Below are positions 33,606-42,198 of a stretch of 64,000 bases of DNA, piece after piece. The stretch's first letter is position 1. Each line of letters begins with the position of its first letter. Source of the stretch: Bacillota bacterium (GTDB lineage Bacteria > Bacillota > Clostridia > Christensenellales > UMGS416); the NCBI GenBank assembly GCA_023421955.1, contig JAEZSE010000044.1, positions 1 through 64,000 of the forward strand. Reading direction: 5' to 3'. The notes below the pieces were generated by a model. That model saw only the letters and a list, made by a program, of their open reading frames with translations, did not search any database and was not told the DNA's origin. Made by a program: the position numbers and the translations under genes.

Positions 33606-35297
33606 TTACTTGGCCATGTAGCGGTCATAGGCACCCTGATAGAGCTTCATCGCATCTTCAAGACCCATGTCTTTGCACTGCTTGACAAGATCGGGAACCT
33701 CGGAGACCGGGCGCTGGCCGACCACGAACTTGACGAAGTTTTCCAGAATGGCGGTCTTCACATCGTTCATGATCTTGGCATAGTCCTTGGACTCCTGGGC
33801 GCTGAGGGTCAGGTTCGGCAAGCACAGGCTGCCGTCGCCGGTGGCCCACTTCTTGTGCGCTTCGGTGGATTCGGGGGTGTTGAGCTCGATGGAGCCCCAG
33901 GCTTCATAGCTCATCATCTTCGGCCACGAACCGAACGTCGGGATGGCATACTTGTTCACCTTGTCGTTGATGGTGAACTCGGGATCCTTGGCCACTTCAT
34001 CGGTCCAGGCTTTCTTGCCGTCAGCACCGACTGTGTAGGAGACGCCTTCCTTGCCCCAGTTGATGATGTCGCTGCCTTCCTGCGAGTACATGAAGTTAAT
34101 CAGATTGAAGCAAGCTTCGGCCACGCCGTCCTTCTCAGCCTGAGGAGTGACGACCGTGCCTTCGGTGGAAGCAGCGGGGCGGACCAGAGCGCTGTTGGGG
34201 CTGTAGGGCTTGCCGTCAGGCCCCTTCAGAGGAGTCAGACCTTCGAAGGTGGCGTCGGGGACGGTCTTGCGCAGAGCAGTCTGGAAAATGTTGAAGTTGG
34301 AGGGCCACACATGCAGCACGCCAACGCGGTCACCGGTGACCTTGGCATCCTGGGCGGAGCCGTCCTGCACGGACCACTCGGGATCGAGCAGCTTTTCGGT
34401 GTACCACTTGTTCAGCGTGGTCACCAGTTCCTGGAAGTTTTTGCCGTCGTTGACATTGATCCAGTAGTTGACCTTGCCGGTGGTGGGGTCAATCTGGGTC
34501 TCCTGCCACAGCAGGCCATAAGCGGAGATGATGTCGGAGAGGGTGAAGTACCACGTGCCGTTGGCGCAGTTCCAATCGGTGATGCCGATTTCGTCTGCCT
34601 TGCCGTTGCCGTTCGGGTCCTTGTCGCGGAAAGCGACCATGACGTTGTACAGCTCGTCAATCGTGGTGGGGGCAGTCAGGTTCAGCTTCTTCAGCCAGTC
34701 AGAACGAATGCCGAGGCCCCAGTACGCGCCGCGCCTGAGATCGGTGTCCACATGGCAGAACAGAGCGGAAGTGCCGTCGTCCAGCGTCACGGACCTGCGG
34801 ATCGCATCGTTGGAATCCAGCAATGCAAACCAGTTGGGCACCAGCGCCTTGTACTTCTCGTTCTTGCTGAAGTCAATGACGATGCCGTCGGCGATGGCAG
34901 CGGACAGGCCGCCGTCATAGTTGTTGAAGTTGTGATAGAACAAGTCAGTCAGCGTGCCGCTGGCCAGCATGACGTTGGCGGCCTGGTTGTAATCTTCGCC
35001 AGCCGCGGGGCCCTGGAAGTCAAACTTGACGTTCATCTTCTCTTCCAGAGTCTGGACCCAAATGGCGTCTGACCAGTTGGTGATCAGCTTGGTGTTGTTG
35101 GGAGCAGCCCTGTAGTAGGAGATCTTGGCGGGTTCGCCCTTCGGTGTGGGTTCAGCAGCGGGAGTGGCGGCGGGAGCATCCGTTGCAGGTGCAACCGTTG
35201 CCGCGCCCGATGTGGCGGGAGCAGCGGACTGGCATCCTGCCATAGCGATCAGCATGGCAATCGCTATCAGCAAGGACAGGACACGAAACTTCTTCAT
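33606..35297 (-). CDS. Sugar ABC transporter substrate-binding lipoprotein (LplA-like)
   Basis: A 563-residue extracellular solute-binding protein of the long LplA/YtcQ type. The N-terminus is a lipoprotein signal (LLIAIAMLIAMAGCQS, lipidated Cys22), followed by an Ala/Thr/Pro-rich tether to about residue 52, then a two-lobe binding fold (VQTLEEKMNVKFDFQGP, DPNGNGKADEIGIT). DPNGNGKADE is the calcium-loop-like motif typical of this group. It captures an oligosaccharide outside the cell and passes it to the two permeases encoded upstream. The usual length is 480-560. It is last in the operon, 49 bases after the second permease, AAGGAGG before the ATG. Confidence 0.93.
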   Translation of the reverse strand: MKKFRVLSLLIAIAMLIAMAGCQSAAPATSGAATVAPATDAPAATPAAEPTPKGEPAKISYYRAAPNNTKLITNWSDAIWVQTLEEKMNVKFDFQGPAAGEDYNQAANVMLASGTLTDLFYHNFNNYDGGLSAAIADGIVIDFSKNEKYKALVPNWFALLDSNDAIRRSVTLDDGTSALFCHVDTDLRRGAYWGLGIRSDWLKKLNLTAPTTIDELYNVMVAFRDKDPNGNGKADEIGITDWNCANGTWYFTLSDIISAYGLLWQETQIDPTTGKVNYWINVNDGKNFQELVTTLNKWYTEKLLDPEWSVQDGSAQDAKVTGDRVGVLHVWPSNFNIFQTALRKTVPDATFEGLTPLKGPDGKPYSPNSALVRPAASTEGTVVTPQAEKDGVAEACFNLINFMYSQEGSDIINWGKEGVSYTVGADGKKAWTDEVAKDPEFTINDKVNKYAIPTFGSWPKMMSYEAWGSIELNTPESTEAHKKWATGDGSLCLPNLTLSAQESKDYAKIMNDVKTAILENFVKFVVGQRPVSEVPDLVKQCKDMGLEDAMKLYQGAYDRYMAK

Positions 35298-35346
35298 GGC
35301 TCAACCTCCTTATATTCAACACCGGAACTCCGGCATTGTTCGTACA

Positions 35347-36240
35347 TCAGCCCTTCAACGCACCGATCATCACGCCTTGCGTGAAGTGTTTTTGGATGAA
35401 GGGATAAATCAACATGATCGGAATGACGGAAATCATCACCGTGGAATATTTCATCAACCTCTTGTAAGCTTCGTTTTGAGACCCCTCATAGGCCCCGCCG
35501 GACATCTGCGCGCCGGCCTGATTGTTGATCAGGATCGTGCGGAGCACCAGCTGCAGCGGGAATTTCTCCTTGTCTTTCAGATAAATCAGTGCGTTTGTCC
35601 AGGCGTTCCAATGTTGCACCGCGTAGAACAGACCCAAGGCAGCAATCGTGGGGATGATCATGGGCAAAACGATCTGATACAGCACCCTGAACTCCCCTGC
35701 TCCGTCAAGCCTTGCGGACTCCTCCAGCTCAGCCGGCACACCCATGATTGCCGTGCGCATGATAATCAGCAGATAGGTGCTGATCAAGCCCGGGAAGATA
35801 AGTGACCAGATGCTGTTATACAGCCCCACCGCCTTCACAATCAGGAAGGTTGGGATCATACCGCCGCTGAAATACATCGTGATGACCACCATGATGGTCA
35901 AAAACCGGTTCCAAAGCATGCCGCGGCGGGAAAGCACATAGGCGAACATCGTCGTCATCAGCAGGTTCAGCACAGTGCCGACCACCACAACGAACCCGGT
36001 GACTTTGTAGCCGTTAATTATGTCGTCAGTCTTGAAAGCCAAAGTATAGCCGTTGATTGTGAACCCAAGAGGTGCGAACAGCAGCCCTCGGTGGGCCATC
36101 AGCCTGTCCGGATCGCTGAACGAAGCGAACAGCACGTAGATGAACGGATAAATTGTGATGATGCTGAGCAGCACCAGGAAAGTCCCGTTTGCGATATCAA
36201 AGATTCTACTGCTAACACTCTTTTTACCATATTGCCACAT
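35347..36240 (-). CDS. Carbohydrate ABC transporter permease (LplC/YtcP-like)
   Basis: A 297-residue inner-membrane permease with six predicted transmembrane segments. The cytoplasmic EAA loop is EESARLDGAGEFRVLYQI followed by LPMIIP; it contacts the ATPase. The C-terminal GVMIGALKG is characteristic of the LplC/YtcP family. It works with the permease encoded just upstream and the binding protein downstream. No ATP-binding gene is in the operon; related clostridial systems share a general MsmX-type ATPase encoded elsewhere. AGGAGGGG precedes the ATG by 8 bases. Confidence 0.93.
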   Translation of the reverse strand: MWQYGKKSVSSRIFDIANGTFLVLLSIITIYPFIYVLFASFSDPDRLMAHRGLLFAPLGFTINGYTLAFKTDDIINGYKVTGFVVVVGTVLNLLMTTMFAYVLSRRGMLWNRFLTIMVVITMYFSGGMIPTFLIVKAVGLYNSIWSLIFPGLISTYLLIIMRTAIMGVPAELEESARLDGAGEFRVLYQIVLPMIIPTIAALGLFYAVQHWNAWTNALIYLKDKEKFPLQLVLRTILINNQAGAQMSGGAYEGSQNEAYKRLMKYSTVMISVIPIMLIYPFIQKHFTQGVMIGALKG

Positions 36241-36259
36241 TGTTATATCCCCTCCTGAC

Positions 36260-37234
36260 TTACCAGAGCGAAACGTCGGTCATCTTCCGGCTGAACGCAT
36301 TCATGCCGACCAACAAAATCACGTTTATGACCGAGTTGAACAGACCAACTGCAGTGCTGTAGCTGAAATTGTTCTGCAGCATGCCATAACGGTAAACAAA
36401 GCTTGAAATCACGTCCGCCGTTTCTAAGGTAGTGCCCTGAGAAAGGAGAATGATCTTTTCAAACCCGACGTTCATCATGCTACCGACACGCAAGATCAGC
36501 ATGATCACAATGGTGCTCATGATTCCGGGCAGCGTGACATGGAGCACGCGCTGGAACCGGTTGCAGCCGTCAATCACCGCCGCGTCATACAGCTGCACAT
36601 CCACCGAGGAGAGGGCGGCCAGATAGATGATCGCGCCATATCCCAGATACTGCCAGATACCAGAAGCAACGTAGATTGACCGGAAGTATTGCGGGAAAAG
36701 GAGAAAAATCGTTTTCTCATAGCCAAGGGGGATCAGGCCTCCCGCGCCGAACAGGCCATACAGCACCTGATTGATCAGGCCTTCCATGGAGAGGAAGTCC
36801 ACCAGGATGCCGCAGATGACGACCAGGGAGATGAAGTATGGCAGGTATGATATCGTCTGCACCGTGCGCTTGAACGCTTTGTTGGACACTTCGTTCACCA
36901 GCAGCGCGAACAGGATCGGGGCCGGAAATCCGAACAGGAGATCATAGAAGTTGATCAGCAGCGTATTGCGGACGATACGCCACGTATAGTAGTTGGTGAA
37001 AAACTCTTCAAAGTATTTCAGGCCGACCCACTCGCTGCGGAAAAAACCTCTGAGCGGTTTGAAATTCTGAAACGCGACCAACACGCCGCTCATGGGCAGA
37101 TAGCAGAAGATCACATAGTATGCGATGCCGAACAGGGCCAGCAGATACACTGCCTTGAATCTTTTCCAGTCTTTGGCGACCTTGCTGCCGAACGAAACGT
37201 TGTATTTCGAGCGGCTCTCACTCTTCACCACCAA
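36260..37234 (-). CDS. Carbohydrate ABC transporter permease (LplB-like)
   Basis: A 324-residue permease, six transmembrane segments after a basic cytoplasmic N-terminus. The motif YLPMSGVLVAFQNFKP is typical of LplB/YteP proteins, and the EAA loop is YDAAVIDGCNRFQRVLHVT followed by LPG. It starts with TTG at 37234 (GGTGGAG 5 bases upstream). It is 19 bases before the second permease and 16 bases after the regulator, so all are co-transcribed. The imported sugar is unknown, but all neighbouring glycosidases are cytoplasmic, so this is a plausible entry route for their oligosaccharide substrates. Confidence 0.93.
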   Translation of the reverse strand: MVVKSESRSKYNVSFGSKVAKDWKRFKAVYLLALFGIAYYVIFCYLPMSGVLVAFQNFKPLRGFFRSEWVGLKYFEEFFTNYYTWRIVRNTLLINFYDLLFGFPAPILFALLVNEVSNKAFKRTVQTISYLPYFISLVVICGILVDFLSMEGLINQVLYGLFGAGGLIPLGYEKTIFLLFPQYFRSIYVASGIWQYLGYGAIIYLAALSSVDVQLYDAAVIDGCNRFQRVLHVTLPGIMSTIVIMLILRVGSMMNVGFEKIILLSQGTTLETADVISSFVYRYGMLQNNFSYSTAVGLFNSVINVILLVGMNAFSRKMTDVSLW

Positions 37235-37250
37235 TTTGTCTCCACCTTCC

Positions 37251-38366
37251 TTAACTAATAAATTGAAGCCGATTCATTTCACTGGGTTGTATCCTCAAGG
37301 TCGATTCCCTTTCCACAAGATTCAAGGGCACATAGACATTGACATTCAACTCACTGTTGCCGCGCTCGATCATATCCAGCATCAACATAAAAGCGGCGCG
37401 GGAAATCGTCCGATAGTCCACAGCCACCGTGGTGAGAGCCGGGCGGATGTAGGTGGCTTGATCCACATTGTCAAACCCGACGATACTGATATCTCCGGGC
37501 ACGGAATAGCCGGAATCCAAAGCCTCCATCACAGCGCCGATGGCCATCGCGTCGTTGGCGGCGAAAATGGCGGTGGGGAGCCTCCCCCGGCCGATCAGCT
37601 GGCGCATGGCCGCTTTACCGCTGGCCATCGTCCAGTCACCGGTGACAATCCATTCGGGGTTGACCGGAAGCCCTTTGCGCTCCAAGCTTTCTGTATAGCC
37701 GCTGAACCGGTCCGCATGGATCTGCCCCTCCGTATCGGTGCCGATGAAGCCGATCTCCCGATGGCCAAGGCCAAGAAGGTAATCCATCACCATATGCGCA
37801 CCGCTTTTATTATCCAGGGAGACAGAAGGATACTCGGAAAAGCTTTGGTTGACCAATACTGCCGGAATGCCTTTTTTGTGAAGTTCCTTGTAAATCTCAA
37901 CCGGCAAGAAGCTTGCAAAGAAGATACCGCTGGGATTGCATGACCGCAGGATATCTTCGGCAGTGTCTTTCTCGGCAAATGATCTGTACAACAGATCATA
38001 TCCTCGGGAGGAGCATTCGTGCTCCATGGCGTCCATCAGTTGGGCATTAAAGGGCTCACGGATCATATCCGTATTGTTCTGGCCCCTTGGCAGAAGGAAC
38101 AACATCAGCTTGGTCTTGCCTTGATCCGCCTGGCTGCCAAATGCCCCGACGCTTGTGCCCAACCCGGGGATTCTGACCACCTTACCGTCGTCCACCATCA
38201 GAGCCAGCGCCCTGCGCACCGTGGCGCGCTCAACACCATAAATGGAGCACAGCTTGCTCTCCGACGGGATCATGCTTCCCGGTGGATATACACCCTGCAG
38301 GATACGAAGCGTGATGTCTTCGTAAATCTGCTTGTATACAGGTGTCTTGCTGCCCCGATCAATCAT
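37251..38366 (-). CDS. GntR-HTH / LacI-type sensor hybrid regulator (AraR-like)
   Basis: A 371-residue repressor. Residues 1-75 are a GntR winged helix (YKQIYEDITLRILQGVYPPG, then PSESKLCSIYGVERATVRRAL). Residues about 85-360 are a LacI-type periplasmic-binding-fold sensor (FFASFLPVEIYKEL, LGHREIGFIGTD, FAANDAMAIGAV). This hybrid is known from AraR, an arabinose-responsive repressor; here the effector is probably the transported sugar. It is first gene of the ABC operon, so it probably represses itself and the transporter. AGGAAAC lies just before the ATG. Confidence 0.92.
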   Translation of the reverse strand: MIDRGSKTPVYKQIYEDITLRILQGVYPPGSMIPSESKLCSIYGVERATVRRALALMVDDGKVVRIPGLGTSVGAFGSQADQGKTKLMLFLLPRGQNNTDMIREPFNAQLMDAMEHECSSRGYDLLYRSFAEKDTAEDILRSCNPSGIFFASFLPVEIYKELHKKGIPAVLVNQSFSEYPSVSLDNKSGAHMVMDYLLGLGHREIGFIGTDTEGQIHADRFSGYTESLERKGLPVNPEWIVTGDWTMASGKAAMRQLIGRGRLPTAIFAANDAMAIGAVMEALDSGYSVPGDISIVGFDNVDQATYIRPALTTVAVDYRTISRAAFMLMLDMIERGNSELNVNVYVPLNLVERESTLRIQPSEMNRLQFIS

Positions 38367-38419
38367 TGTTTCCTAAGCCTTTGGTTGATTTGACTAACTC
38401 CATTCTCAGTGGCGACCTT

Positions 38420-38448
38420 ATAGTATCATTGAACAACATGTATGTCAA
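38420..38448 (-). promoter_or_regulatory. Promoter of the regulator/ABC operon
   Basis: Leftward TTGACA (38448-38443), 17-base spacer, TACTAT (38425-38420); predicted leader about 47 bases. Confidence 0.65.
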
Positions 38449-38555
38449 TGCTCAAATAACTGTTTATCGGCCTATTTCGTATGTGCATTACTTCCATATT
38501 TCCCAAGCCGTTTTATCTATATTTGATATATGCGAAAGGATGCTACTGAAACATG

Positions 38556-38569
38556 GTATACATGTATAC
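38556..38569. promoter_or_regulatory. Perfect palindrome, candidate operator
   Basis: GTATACATGTATAC is self-complementary and lies about 110 bases upstream of the -35 box of the regulator/ABC operon. The rest of the 411-base gap (38367-38777) is AT-rich with no supported gene. Assignment to the GntR/LacI hybrid is a guess. Confidence 0.35.
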
Positions 38570-38777
38570 AATACGACCGCCAGACAACATGCGTGTGCGT
38601 CGTTTACCCCCTGGGGCATGATTGGGAAAATATGACAAATGTTACAAAAGAGTTTCAAAAACAGTATTATATCGAAATGGATAAGCTTAATAAGTTCAGA
38701 AAACAGAAGCATTGTCAAGCCATGGGCAAAAAGCAAAGGCTTCAGCAAAGCTCTTCATCGTCTGTCAAACAGTATGA

Positions 38778-39215
38778 TCAACTGTCTTGGGATTGGCCCA
38801 TGAGGTTATCTGTCACCCGTTGCAACAGCTGGCACAATGTCTCTTTTTCCTGCTCGGAAAACCCAGTGTAGCAGACTTGTTCCAAAGCATCCATGATCCC
38901 TGCAGTATGCTCTGCCTTCTCGCGGCCAAGCTCCGTCAGCGTGATGATAAAGGCCCGTTTGCCGCAGGCCAGGTTGGCCGCTGTCTTTTTGATCAATCCC
39001 TTGTGGCTCATGTTGCGCAGCAGGATCGTCATCGTGGCAGGCTCCACGCGGCACTGCTCGGCCAGCTCCTTTTGGGAGCATCCCTCGTTTTCATTGAGGA
39101 AGGCCAGCACCTTGGGCTGGCCAGGCGAAAGATCCAGCGCCTGAAGCTCCTGCCGGCTCCGTTTGTAGTGCGCTCCCGACGCTTCAATCAAATAATGATG
39201 CAACCTTTTCCCCAT
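38778..39215 (-). CDS. MarR family transcriptional regulator
   Basis: A 145-residue winged-helix protein. The DNA-recognition region is CSQKELAEQCRVEPATMTIL followed by LLRNMSHKGLI; the wing falls in ANLACGKRAFIITLTELG; helices at both ends form the dimer interface. MarR proteins usually repress their own gene and a neighbour, and release DNA on binding a phenolic ligand. GGGAGGG lies before the ATG. Two TTAG-N4-CTAA boxes in the divergent region, one on each promoter, fit control of both this gene and GH3. A Cys in QCRVEP and one in LACGK might allow redox sensing; that is speculation. Confidence 0.92.
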   Translation of the reverse strand: MGKRLHHYLIEASGAHYKRSRQELQALDLSPGQPKVLAFLNENEGCSQKELAEQCRVEPATMTILLRNMSHKGLIKKTAANLACGKRAFIITLTELGREKAEHTAGIMDALEQVCYTGFSEQEKETLCQLLQRVTDNLMGQSQDS

Positions 39216-39297
39216 GCGAATTGCCCTCCCTAATACCCGGCGAACCGGAGAAGCCAGCTTGGCGGCCCGACAAATACAGGCACAACACCAGCCATAA

Positions 39298-39313
39298 AAT
39301 TAGCAATCTAATT
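39298..39313. promoter_or_regulatory. SlyA/MarR-like operator at the marR start region
   Basis: AATTAGCAATCTAATT is an inverted repeat (AATTAG-N4-CTAATT) close to the known SlyA consensus TTAGCAAGCTAA. It lies just downstream of the leftward -10 box, over the expected transcription start of the MarR gene. Confidence 0.6.
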
Positions 39314-39320
39314 AAATAAA

Positions 39321-39348
39321 ATTATACACATATCATGCAAAATGTCAA
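39321..39348 (-). promoter_or_regulatory. Consensus promoter of the MarR gene
   Basis: Leftward TTGACA (39348-39343), 16-base spacer, TATAAT (39326-39321): both boxes are exact consensus, so strong repression by a protein bound at 39298-39313 would be needed to limit it. Confidence 0.75.
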
Positions 39349-39422
39349 TGGCGAACGCGGTTTTAGTGGAGTTGCAACGTCAAAATCCGGAATGAAGCAC
39401 AGTTTCATCGTCGGATTGACTT

Positions 39423-39472
39423 ATTAGTATGCTAATTTAATTCTTGACTTCACGTTTTTTTCATGATATACC
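39423..39472 (+). promoter_or_regulatory. MarR-type box and promoter of the GH3 gene
   Basis: ATTAGTATGCTAAT (39423-39436) repeats the TTAG-N4-CTAA pattern. Eight bases later comes TTGACT (39444-39449), 17-base spacer, and TATACC (39467-39472) as a weak -10. AAGGAG precedes the GH3 ATG. Confidence 0.55.
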
Positions 39473-39502
39473 CAAACTGAATACCAATAAGGAGATGCGG
39501 AT

Positions 39503-42127
39503 ATGCACTTATATGAAGATCAGTCCCTTCCCTTTGAAGCCCGCGCTGCAGACCTGGTGAGCCAGCTGACGCTGGAGGAAAAGGTCAAGCAGCTTGTCCA
39601 CTCGGCGTCAGACATCCCGCGGCTGGGCATCCGGTCCTGGGATTGGTGGAATGAAGCCTCCCACGGCGTGATCCCGGCGGTGTTTCAGAAGTTTGAGGAG
39701 GCCACCAGCTTCCCCACATGCCTGGCCATGAGCCAGACCTGGAACCCGGAGCTCATCGAGGAAGTGGCCACCGCCATCTCCGACGAGATCCGCGCGCTGT
39801 GGAACCTGAACGGCAAGGAGCTCGATTACTGGTGCCCCACCGTGAACATGGGCCGCGACACCCGCTGGGGCCGCAACGACGAAGCCTTCGGCGAAGACCC
39901 CTATCTGGCCGGCAAGCTGGCCGCCGCCTATGTGCGCGGCATCCAGGGCACCGACGCCCGATATCTCAAGGCAGTTTCCACGCCCAAGCATTTTGCCGCC
40001 AACAACTCGGAATACAACCGCTGCAGGGGCTCCTCCAACATGGACGAGGCCACGCTGCGCGAATACTACCTGCCTGTGTTTGAGCGCTGCGTGCGCGAGG
40101 GCGGCGCCTACTCGATCATGACCTCCTATAACCGCATCAACGGCGTGCCTTCCTCCGCCAACCACCACCTGCTTGGCGACATCCTGCGCAAGGAGTGGGG
40201 CTTCAAGGGCTATATCGTGAGCGACGACGGCGCTGTGGGTGACGTGGGCCCCAACACGGCCAGGATGTTTGGCGACATCCGCGGGCAGTTCTACGGCAAG
40301 ACGATGGAGGAGGCCTGCGGGCTTTCACTGAACGCCGGCACCGACATCTGCACCGGCCACGAGCACCTTTTCTACCTGAAGAACGCCGTAGAGCAGGGCA
40401 TCACCAGCGAGGAGATGCTGGACCGGGCGCTCATCCGCACCTTCACCGCCCGCTTCCGCATGGGCGAGTTTGACGACCCGAAGAAGAACCCCTACTACAG
40501 CATCGGCAAGGAGCACATCTGCAGCGAGGCCAACGCGGCCCTCGCCCGCAAGACCGCCACCGAATCGCTCACACTGCTGCGCAACAACGGCATCCTGCCC
40601 ATCGACCCAACAAAGGTAAAGAAGCTTGCTGTGATCGGCCCCAACGCCATCTACCGGCAGCTGGGCAGCTATTCCATCGGCGACAACCCGAGGATCGTGG
40701 CCAACACCCGCGTGTTCATCCCGGCATTGGCCGGCATCCGCGCCGAAGCAGAGAAGGCGGGCATTGAGGTGTCATATGCCAAGGGCTGGAACTACGCCAA
40801 GCGGGCTCATGGCTTTGACGCCCCGGAAATCCCCGTGCTTAAGCATGAAGCCGAAGAAGCCGGGAAGTCGGTCAAGGAGTATCTGGAAGACCGCACACCG
40901 GAGTGCGAGCGCGAGTGGCACACGAAGCGCCACGCCGAGTTCCGCGAGTTCTTCATGAACGCACCGATCGTGCCCTCCCGCCACCCGGTGGAAGACCCCG
41001 ATCTGGACCGCCCCAACGAGGAGCTCTTCGCCGAGGCGCTGCAGGCTGCCACCACTGCCGACATGGTCGTTGTGGTGGCCGGCACCGACCCCAGCGTGAC
41101 CAGAGAGGGCAAAGACCGCGACACGCTGGCGTTGCCCTATGACCAGGATGGCAAGATCAAGCAGATCCTGGCGGCCAATCCCAACACCGCTGTGGTGATC
41201 ATCGCCTCCGGCCCCACCATCGGCGACTTTTTGGACCAGGCACCGGGCGTCATTTATGCCACCTACGCCGGGGAATCACAGGGCGCAGCCATTGCCGACG
41301 TGCTGTTTGGCAACTACAACCCCAGTGGCCGCACAACCGAGACGTGGTACATCAATGATTCCGACCAGCCGCACATCAGCGAATACGGCATCCGGCCATT
41401 TGACACCTCCACCGAGATGGGCCGCACCTACTTGTATTACCTGGGCAAGGTGCGCTTCCCGTTCGGCTACGGCCTGTCCTACACGAAGTTTGCCTATTCC
41501 AACTTCAGGCTGGACAAGGCCAGTTATGACGCCAACGACACCATCACGGCCAGCATCGACGTGACCAACACGGGCGATTGCGCCGGCACCGACGTGCTGC
41601 AGCTCTATGTGCGCAAGTTCGGAAAGTATGACAACAAGCCCTACAAGCAGCTGCACGGCTTCGCCAAGGTGTTTGTGAAGCCCGGCCAGACCAGCACCGT
41701 GAAGGTGGAAGTGCCGGTGCGCGAGCTCAAGTTCTGGAACTCGTGGCGCGAGATGTTCGCCGTGGAAGAGGGAGATTACAAGGTGTGGTTCGGCGCCAAC
41801 TGCGAGGCCGACGCCGTGCACGCCCTCACCCAGATCAAGATTTCCGGCGTGTGGAAGGCGCCGCTTTCCGCCGTGACGATGCTCGCCGCCCGCAGCATTC
41901 TGGCTGTGGGCGAGGAATCGGCGCTGGAGCTTTCCGCCACGCTGGAAAACGCCGTGCACCTGAAGGCCGGCGAGCAGCCCTTCGTGTTCCAGTCGTCCGA
42001 CGAGCGCGTCGCCATTGTTTCAAACGGCAAGATCAAGGCCGTGGGCAAAGGCGTGGCCCGGCTCACCGCCCAGCTCACACTGGACGGCGTGACGAAGACC
42101 GACACCATCGGCGTGTGCGTGAAATAA
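39503..42127 (+). CDS. GH3 beta-glycosidase with C-terminal FnIII and Ig-like domains
   Basis: An 874-residue GH3 enzyme, retaining, on beta-linked glucose, xylose or similar. Order: (beta/alpha)8 barrel (about 1-330) with PKHFAANNSEYNR and nucleophile Asp241 in YIVSDDGAV; alpha/beta sandwich (about 345-640) with VVVAGTDPSVTREGKDRD; fibronectin III-like domain (about 675-750) ending in GDYKVWFGANCEAD. The last ~95 residues resemble a bacterial Ig-like (BIG2) domain (SSDERVAIVSNGKIKAVGKG), odd for a protein without a signal peptide. The gene is divergent from MarR and convergent with a GH95 gene. It is probably MarR-regulated. Confidence 0.93.
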   Translation: MHLYEDQSLPFEARAADLVSQLTLEEKVKQLVHSASDIPRLGIRSWDWWNEASHGVIPAVFQKFEEATSFPTCLAMSQTWNPELIEEVATAISDEIRALWNLNGKELDYWCPTVNMGRDTRWGRNDEAFGEDPYLAGKLAAAYVRGIQGTDARYLKAVSTPKHFAANNSEYNRCRGSSNMDEATLREYYLPVFERCVREGGAYSIMTSYNRINGVPSSANHHLLGDILRKEWGFKGYIVSDDGAVGDVGPNTARMFGDIRGQFYGKTMEEACGLSLNAGTDICTGHEHLFYLKNAVEQGITSEEMLDRALIRTFTARFRMGEFDDPKKNPYYSIGKEHICSEANAALARKTATESLTLLRNNGILPIDPTKVKKLAVIGPNAIYRQLGSYSIGDNPRIVANTRVFIPALAGIRAEAEKAGIEVSYAKGWNYAKRAHGFDAPEIPVLKHEAEEAGKSVKEYLEDRTPECEREWHTKRHAEFREFFMNAPIVPSRHPVEDPDLDRPNEELFAEALQAATTADMVVVVAGTDPSVTREGKDRDTLALPYDQDGKIKQILAANPNTAVVIIASGPTIGDFLDQAPGVIYATYAGESQGAAIADVLFGNYNPSGRTTETWYINDSDQPHISEYGIRPFDTSTEMGRTYLYYLGKVRFPFGYGLSYTKFAYSNFRLDKASYDANDTITASIDVTNTGDCAGTDVLQLYVRKFGKYDNKPYKQLHGFAKVFVKPGQTSTVKVEVPVRELKFWNSWREMFAVEEGDYKVWFGANCEADAVHALTQIKISGVWKAPLSAVTMLAARSILAVGEESALELSATLENAVHLKAGEQPFVFQSSDERVAIVSNGKIKAVGKGVARLTAQLTLDGVTKTDTIGVCVK

Positions 42128-42141
42128 TCAGAGTACAACAC

Positions 42142-42173
42142 AAGAGGGCTTGCCCGCGCGGGCAAGCCCTCTT
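42142..42173. terminator. Bidirectional terminator between GH3 and GH95
   Basis: AAGAGGGCTTGCCC / GGGCAAGCCCTCTT, a 14-bp perfect stem with loop GCGC, between two convergent genes. Confidence 0.85.
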
Positions 42174-42198
42174 CATTTCGTTCCCTTTGTGTTTCAGG

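Noticed and set aside
38488..38748. An 86-codon minus-strand frame in the AT-rich gap before marR
   Set aside because: No ribosome site, low-complexity hydrophobic text, no domain; treated as intergenic.
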